From: Patescibacteria group bacterium
GTDB taxonomy: Bacteria > Patescibacteriota > Patescibacteriia > UBA2169
Reading direction: 5' to 3'
DNA length: 11,571 bases
NCBI GenBank assembly: GCA_018830465.1
Contig: JAHJSI010000003.1
Coordinates: forward strand, 1 to 11,571
The translations under genes and the position numbers were made by a program. Each line of letters starts with the position of its first letter. Position 1 is the stretch's first letter. Below are positions 7,352-11,571 of the stretch, piece by piece. The notes under the pieces are model-generated. The model saw only the letters and a list, made by a program, of their open reading frames with translations, ran no database searches and had not been told where the DNA came from.

Positions 7352-8606
7352 CTCTTTTCATATCAGCGCCTAAATCACGAACACGCTCATCAATTTTCTC
7401 ATATCCCCTGTCAATGTTCTCTGCTTGGTTAATTACTGTCTCGCCCTGGGCCGCGAATCCAGCAATAATCAAAGTAGCTCCAGCGCGCAAATCTAAAGAA
7501 TTAATATCAGCTCCAGACAGTTTTGTGGGCCCGATTATTTCAGCGCAATGCTTATCTTTAATTTCGCCGTTCGCGCCCATCTTAATCAGCTCATTAACAT
7601 ATCCTAATCTATGCTCGTACATTGGATCGCAAATAACACTTTTTCCTTTTGACTGTGTTGCTAAAACTCCGAAACAAGCCTGAAGGTCTGTTGGAAAACC
7701 AGGATGCGGCTCTGTTTTAATATCAAATGCTTTGAGCTTGCCTTGGGACCCGCGCACAACCCATGAATCTTTTGTTTCTTCAATTTCAACTCCCGCGTCT
7801 AAAAGCTTTTCTTTTATAACGCGCATATGTTCTGGAACAACGGGCGAAATACGAATACTGCCTCCGCATATAGCCCCAAGCACTGCGATTGTGCCGACTT
7901 CAAGCTGGTCTGGAATTATTTCAAATTCCGCGCCTTTTAATTTTGTTGTACCAGAAATTGTAATTTCATCAGTTCCATGGCCTAAAACACTAATTCCGAT
8001 TGATTTTAAAAATTCTCCTAAACACACAATATGCGGCTCTGAAGCGCAATTCTTTATTACAGTATCCCCTTTAAGCCTGCTTGCGGCCATCATAATATTT
8101 TCTGTCGCTGTTACAGACTTCTCAACCAGCTCAATTTCTGTAGCTTGCAAATTATTGCCATCTATTGTATAATATTTGTCTCGCGCTAATTCAACAGACG
8201 CGCCAAGAGATTCAAATCCTTTTAAATGCGCGTCTAAAGGCCTGTTTCCTATATTGCAGCCGCCTGGCTCTGGCATCCTAATTTTTCCAATTCTTGCCAA
8301 AATAGGGCCCATGCACAAAACAGAAGAACGCATTCTTTTAGTAAGCAGATAATCCATTTCATCCTTTTTAATTTCAGGAGTATGGATTTTAGCAGTATGT
8401 TCATCCAGCCATTCAATGCTCGCGCCAAGATCTTCTAGAATCGCAAGCATGTGGTCAATATCGCTGATTCGGGGTATATTATGGATAATACACGGCTTAT
8501 CAGTTAAAAGACATGCAGCCAAAACAGGAGTTGTTGCATTCTTCATTCCTTGCACTTTCCATTTTCCATTTAACTTGTTACCGCCATTTATAATAAATTT
8601 TGACAT
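7344..8606 (-). CDS. murA: UDP-N-acetylglucosamine 1-carboxyvinyltransferase
   Basis: MurA transfers enolpyruvate from PEP to UDP-GlcNAc, the first committed step of peptidoglycan synthesis, in the cytoplasm. I start it at the inner ATG giving MSKFIINGGNKLNGKW (420 residues), the normal family N-terminus. An in-frame ATG eight codons upstream would add MRNVITRF, which has no family counterpart and runs through the divergent gene's start. Key residues are present: Lys22 in GMKNATTP, Cys117 in PGGCNIG (the catalytic, fosfomycin-reactive cysteine, not the resistant Asp form), Arg122, and Asp307 in FPTDLQA. The LDLRAGA and NIDRGYE segments close the fold. It suggests that the organism makes its own peptidoglycan precursor. 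It is followed by ctpA in the same direction. Confidence 0.97.
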   Translation of the reverse strand: MSKFIINGGNKLNGKWKVQGMKNATTPVLAACLLTDKPCIIHNIPRISDIDHMLAILEDLGASIEWLDEHTAKIHTPEIKKDEMDYLLTKRMRSSVLCMGPILARIGKIRMPEPGGCNIGNRPLDAHLKGFESLGASVELARDKYYTIDGNNLQATEIELVEKSVTATENIMMAASRLKGDTVIKNCASEPHIVCLGEFLKSIGISVLGHGTDEITISGTTKLKGAEFEIIPDQLEVGTIAVLGAICGGSIRISPVVPEHMRVIKEKLLDAGVEIEETKDSWVVRGSQGKLKAFDIKTEPHPGFPTDLQACFGVLATQSKGKSVICDPMYEHRLGYVNELIKMGANGEIKDKHCAEIIGPTKLSGADINSLDLRAGATLIIAGFAAQGETVINQAENIDRGYEKIDERVRDLGADMKRVE

Positions 8607-8621
8607 AAATCTTGTTATGAC
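8602..8621. promoter_or_regulatory. Overlapping divergent -10 elements of murA and the PEGA gene
   Basis: The starts are ten bases apart inside an imperfect inverted repeat with arms TGACATAA and TTATGACA. For murA, extended -10 TGT-CATAAC (minus strand, hexamer at 8614-8619) ends seven bases before its ATG. For the PEGA gene, TGA-CATAAA (hexamer at 8604-8609) also ends seven bases before its ATG. Each hexamer matches consensus at only four positions and no good -35 is visible. A better hexamer, TATAAT at 8589-8594 (+), also lacks a good -35. Confidence 0.4.
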
Positions 8622-10029
8622 ATTGCGCAATCGCAGAATTCTTTATTTAGTATTTATAATTATATTCTTTTTAGTCGCTCCTCCGCTGGTGCTTTACACA
8701 GCTGGCTTTAGGTATGATTTTGAATACAACAGAATAGTTGAAACAGGAAGTCTAGTAGTTAAGTCTTATCCAGAAGATGCTGATATTTATATCAATGAAG
8801 AAAAATATTCTGAAACCAGCCCTACTATTATTAATACTATACTACCCGGCAAAATAAATCTACTTGTTTCAAAGACAGGATGCCATGATTGGGTAAAAAC
8901 CATTGAAATAAAGCCCAGAGTTACAGCTTTTGAAGAAAATATTAAATTATACGCGAAAGCAGAGCCAATAAGCATTATACAGGATAATATAACAAAATAT
9001 TGGTTTAATGAAAAGCAGGATAAATTCGCGTATTTAACTGAAGATAATAAACTGCGAATTTTTAATACTTTAAATAAAAAAGACACTCTTATAGCGAATT
9101 TAGACAAAAAATCTTTGCATAATTTTCAATGGTCCCTGCATGATGATCAGTTTGTTTTTGGAAGAAAGGACAAGACTTCAATTGAATACTTTATCATTGA
9201 CGCTAATTTCCTTGAAAGAGTTATTCCTCTCTCTTCTGTGACTACTTTAAATCTGGAGAATGTGCAATGGGATCCTGTTGATAAAAATTCTTTATACGCG
9301 CTATCTAATGAAAATTTATATCGTATTCCATATCTTTTAAAAACAACACGCTTAATCGCGTCTGGTGAAATCCGTAAATATCTTATCCAGGAAAAACGAA
9401 TAATATTGATTCAAGAATTAGAAAAAAATAAATACACTCTTTCATGGATTGAACCGCAAGATCAAAATACAATTCATGTGCTTCCTTTTGTTGATGTGTC
9501 AAAAAATCATATTATTACAAATACCAACTCTCACAGAATCGCATTATACAACCAAAATGTGAATAGCTTAACAATTATTGATCCTTCAATAAAAAATCCT
9601 CTTCTTGAGGACGCGGTAATTACAATTCTAAATGTTGATAAATTTTATTGGGCAAGAGACGGCCAAAAATTAATTTATACTGATAAATTTGGAATATACA
9701 CGCAATCATTCAACACGCCAATTACTGTTGTTCCAATACAAAAATATAATGAATTAATCATTAAGTACTCTTACCCAATAAAAGAAATTGTATTATCTGA
9801 TGATGAAAATCATATTTTCTATACTGTTGGAAATTCTCTGCGAGTTGCTGAATTAGTATCTTCATCTGAACCAAGAATAACAATATTGCTTGATGATTTA
9901 GATCAAGCTTATGAATTAAAATTAGTTAGAAATCAGGAATATTTGACTTTTATAGGCAGCGCGTCTCAGCTTAACGGACTAATTCTTTCTTTAGAGAATG
10001 CTAGACCCTTCTTTGCGGGCGATAAGTAA
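8617..10029 (+). CDS. Membrane-anchored PEGA-domain protein with beta-rich C-terminal region
   Basis: This 470-residue protein starts with a basic MTLRNRR and one membrane helix at about 8-28, so the rest should lie outside the cytoplasm. Residues about 44-112 fit a PEGA domain: GSLVVKSYPEDADIYINEE, then SPTIINTILPGKINLLVSKTG with the closing WVKTIEI, a beta-fold found in surface proteins. Residues 120-470 are beta-rich with recurring stretches such as KFAYLTEDNKLRIFN, QFVFGRKDKTSIEYFI and KLIYTDKFGIYTQSF, suggesting WD40-like or TolB-like propeller blades; this is inference. The frame is open further upstream (to 8416), but that part is antisense to murA and the ATG at 8617 precedes the membrane helix. 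Its last 39 bases overlap the 3' end of rmlA. An envelope or carbohydrate-binding role is plausible, unproven. Confidence 0.85.
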   Translation: MTLRNRRILYLVFIIIFFLVAPPLVLYTAGFRYDFEYNRIVETGSLVVKSYPEDADIYINEEKYSETSPTIINTILPGKINLLVSKTGCHDWVKTIEIKPRVTAFEENIKLYAKAEPISIIQDNITKYWFNEKQDKFAYLTEDNKLRIFNTLNKKDTLIANLDKKSLHNFQWSLHDDQFVFGRKDKTSIEYFIIDANFLERVIPLSSVTTLNLENVQWDPVDKNSLYALSNENLYRIPYLLKTTRLIASGEIRKYLIQEKRIILIQELEKNKYTLSWIEPQDQNTIHVLPFVDVSKNHIITNTNSHRIALYNQNVNSLTIIDPSIKNPLLEDAVITILNVDKFYWARDGQKLIYTDKFGIYTQSFNTPITVVPIQKYNELIIKYSYPIKEIVLSDDENHIFYTVGNSLRVAELVSSSEPRITILLDDLDQAYELKLVRNQEYLTFIGSASQLNGLILSLENARPFFAGDK

Positions 10030-10713
10030 GTTCGCTTCTAAAAGAGAATCAAATGTTCCAGCATCAAGCCATGCCCCCTCAACTGTGCTTACTGTGAGCT
10101 CGCCTTTTTCTAAATAAACATTATTTACATCAGTAATCTCAAGTTCTCCTCTTTCAGATGGTTTGAGATTTTTTGCTATTTCAACAACGCGATTATCATA
10201 AAGATACAAGCCAGTGACCGCGAAATCAGATAAAAATTCTTTTGGCTTTTCTACTATTTTAGTTGCGCGATTATTGCCGTCAAACGCGACCACACCGAAT
10301 CTCTCTGGGTCATCCACTTGTTTCGCGAACACATGTCCGCCTGTTTTGAAATTCTTTATATCTTCAGAAAAATCATCTTCAAAAATATTATCACCAAGAA
10401 TCAACGCGACATCATCGTCTCCAATAAAATTCTCCCCGATTATAAATGCCTGCGCGATTCCTTCCGGCTTATCCTGGATTTCATAGGTGAATTTTATTCC
10501 CAGCTCTTTCCCACTGCCCAAAAAACGCAAAAAGTCGCCAGCTCGCTCTGGCGCTGTGATAATAAGCACTTCTTTTATCCCGCCCGCGATTAAAGTCTGC
10601 AAAGGATAATAAATCATCGGCTTGTTGTAGATCGGTAAAAGCTGCTTTGAAGTTACTTTTGTGAGCGGAGACAATCGTGTTCCGCTTCCTCCCGCTAAAA
10701 TTATTCCTTTCAT
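9991..10713 (-). CDS. rmlA: Glucose-1-phosphate thymidylyltransferase, short form
   Basis: RmlA joins dTTP and glucose-1-phosphate to make dTDP-glucose, the first step to dTDP-rhamnose. The nucleotide-binding start is classical: GIILAGGSGTRLSPLTKVTSKQLLPIYNKPM region (3-33), with Lys23. GDNIF (107-111) carries the metal-binding Asp108, EKPKEF is at 155-160, and VTGLYLYDN, ERGELEITDVN (187-197) and WLDAGTFDSLLEA (215-227) follow. At 240 residues it lacks the C-terminal extension of the roughly 290-residue enterobacterial enzyme, which helps form its allosteric site, so feedback by dTDP-rhamnose may differ. The ATG overlaps the rfbD stop by four bases (ATGA). The 3' end overlaps the convergent PEGA gene by 39 bases. 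Confidence 0.93.
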   Translation of the reverse strand: MKGIILAGGSGTRLSPLTKVTSKQLLPIYNKPMIYYPLQTLIAGGIKEVLIITAPERAGDFLRFLGSGKELGIKFTYEIQDKPEGIAQAFIIGENFIGDDDVALILGDNIFEDDFSEDIKNFKTGGHVFAKQVDDPERFGVVAFDGNNRATKIVEKPKEFLSDFAVTGLYLYDNRVVEIAKNLKPSERGELEITDVNNVYLEKGELTVSTVEGAWLDAGTFDSLLEANLLIARKEGSSIL

Positions 10714-11543
10714 ATATTTCTTGTTTCTTTATAATCCCTTAATGCATCCTGCCACGACCGCATCGGCTCAAGCTTTGTTGATAGCAACACTGAAAACTTC
10801 GGTCTCTTTGTTGGAGTTGGATATTCTTCTGTTGAGCACGCGGACAGATTTGCTTTTATCTTAAACACAGAAAAAATTTCTTTTGCGAATCCATGCCAAG
10901 ATGTCTGTCCGTCATTAGCGCGATGATAAATTCCAAACGGCTTTTTTGTGTCTATGATCTCAAGCGTTGCTTGCGCAAGGTCTAGGGCGTATGTTGGCGA
11001 GCCAATCTGATCATCCACAACTTTTATTGGCTTTCCTTTTTTCGCAAGCGACAGCATAGTGTCAACAAAATTTTTACCATGCACACCATACAGCCACGCA
11101 GCGCGAATGATATAAAATGACTCTAATTCTGACTCTTGAATTGCTTTCTCCCCTACCAATTTGCTTCTTCCATACGCACTCATAGGATTTGGCTTATCGT
11201 CCTCAACATACCCCTGTTTTTTCAATCCGTCAAACACATAATCAGTAGAATAATGGACTAATATCGCATTAAGATGATGCGCCGCATTTGCTAAATATCC
11301 AACTGCTGTGCCATTAACTTTTGTTGCAATTTCCTCATTTTCCTCGCATCCGTCAACATTTGTGTACGCAGCTGAATTGATTATCAGATTTGGGGCTAAG
11401 GCGCCAATCTTTTCATCAACCTGTGGTTTTTCTGTAATATCTAAATCATCATGACTCCACAAAACAGGATTAAAATCCGCAAACACGTCTGCAAGAGCGC
11501 TTCCAAGCATTCCTTTTGACCCGATAATTAAAACTTTATCCAT
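10710..11543 (-). CDS. rfbD: dTDP-4-dehydrorhamnose reductase
   Basis: RmlD/RfbD reduces dTDP-4-keto-L-rhamnose to dTDP-L-rhamnose with NAD(P)H, the last step of the pathway. The 277 residues form an extended short-chain dehydrogenase: Rossmann motif GSKGMLG (8-14), NSAAYTNVDGCE (56-67), YSTDYVFDG (98-106) holding the active-site Thr, and the YGRSK (124-128) Tyr/Lys pair. Further signatures are RAAWLYG (147-153), DQIGSPTYALDLA (178-190) and RPKFSVLLSTKL (247-258). It overlaps rmlA by four bases and is first of the pair within the window. rmlB and rmlC would complete the route and may lie beyond 11571. There is no Shine-Dalgarno; a -10 hexamer ends seven bases before the ATG. Confidence 0.95.
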   Translation of the reverse strand: MDKVLIIGSKGMLGSALADVFADFNPVLWSHDDLDITEKPQVDEKIGALAPNLIINSAAYTNVDGCEENEEIATKVNGTAVGYLANAAHHLNAILVHYSTDYVFDGLKKQGYVEDDKPNPMSAYGRSKLVGEKAIQESELESFYIIRAAWLYGVHGKNFVDTMLSLAKKGKPIKVVDDQIGSPTYALDLAQATLEIIDTKKPFGIYHRANDGQTSWHGFAKEIFSVFKIKANLSACSTEEYPTPTKRPKFSVLLSTKLEPMRSWQDALRDYKETRNI

Positions 11544-11550
11544 AATGCTT

Positions 11551-11556
11551 TTTATA
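11551..11556 (-). promoter_or_regulatory. -10 element before rfbD, predicted leaderless
   Basis: TATAAA on the minus strand is followed by seven bases and the rfbD ATG. The expected -35 lies past the end of the window, so the promoter cannot be completed here. Confidence 0.4.
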
Positions 11557-11571
11557 ATAATCCTGATACTC

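Noticed and set aside
8589..8594. A perfect TATAAT on the plus strand as the main promoter of the PEGA gene.
   Set aside because: No acceptable -35 at 16-18 bases and no TGn before it; kept only as an alternative to the closer weak element.
8416..8616. Upstream extension of the PEGA-domain reading frame by 67 residues.
   Set aside because: It is entirely antisense to the conserved 5' part of murA, and the start at 8617 directly precedes the basic residues and membrane helix expected of the N-terminus.
8607..8630. Eight-residue N-terminal extension of MurA (MRNVITRF).
   Set aside because: MurA proteins begin at or near the MSKFIINGG segment, and the extension would run across the divergent gene's start codon.
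1..11571. Recoding of TGA as glycine, as in some Candidate Phyla Radiation lineages.
   Set aside because: rplI, murA and rfbD end at TGA in the expected places, and glycine positions in conserved motifs use GGN.

Overview
The window looks like ordinary chromosome from a small-genome bacterium of the Candidate Phyla Radiation (Patescibacteria). The signs are an AT-rich sequence, very tight gene packing (no intergenic gap above about 70 bases), a VirD4/TraG-like membrane ATPase next to a Glu/Gln-rich partner protein, a short-form RmlA, and an L27 of the type I associate with this group. The standard code is in use, because several genes end in TGA and glycine is encoded by GGN. A complete ribosomal protein L9 argues against the Parcubacteria lineages that lost it. 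This placement is inference from family knowledge, not a search result. No phage, IS element, CRISPR array, tRNA or rRNA was seen.

Layout. Bases 68-3561 hold a minus-strand three-gene unit: a Glu/Gln-rich helical protein, then the VirD4-like ATPase, then a small protein with a repeated beta-rich segment. Divergent from it is rpmA (L27, plus strand, 3629-3904). It ends at a perfect 40-base palindrome that can terminate transcription from both sides. From 3961 to 8606, minus-strand genes run in the order murA, ctpA (S41 protease), rplI (L9) and pyrG (CTP synthase). rplI and pyrG overlap by four bases; ctpA and rplI each appear to have their own promoter. At 8617 a plus-strand gene for a membrane-anchored PEGA-domain protein diverges from murA with only 10 bases between start codons. 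Its 3' end overlaps by 39 bases the end of rmlA, the second gene of a minus-strand rfbD-rmlA pair for dTDP-rhamnose synthesis.

How the genes work together. Four themes appear: envelope construction (murA, rmlA, rfbD, and perhaps the PEGA protein and the CtpA-type protease), translation (rpmA, rplI), nucleotide supply (pyrG) and a DNA- or protein-translocating ATPase module. None of these is a new system in itself.

The most notable signal is regulatory. I see no Shine-Dalgarno sequence before any gene. Nearly every transcription-unit head has a -10-like hexamer ending 7 to 9 bases before its ATG, often with an extended TGn and sometimes a -35 at 17-18 bases. That layout predicts leaderless or nearly leaderless mRNAs. 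It also moves the likely start of the Glu/Gln-rich protein to its second ATG and explains the 10-base murA/PEGA intergenic space, where each gene's -10 overlaps the other's start codon. The tetranucleotide CGCG is also strongly over-represented for such an AT-rich sequence.
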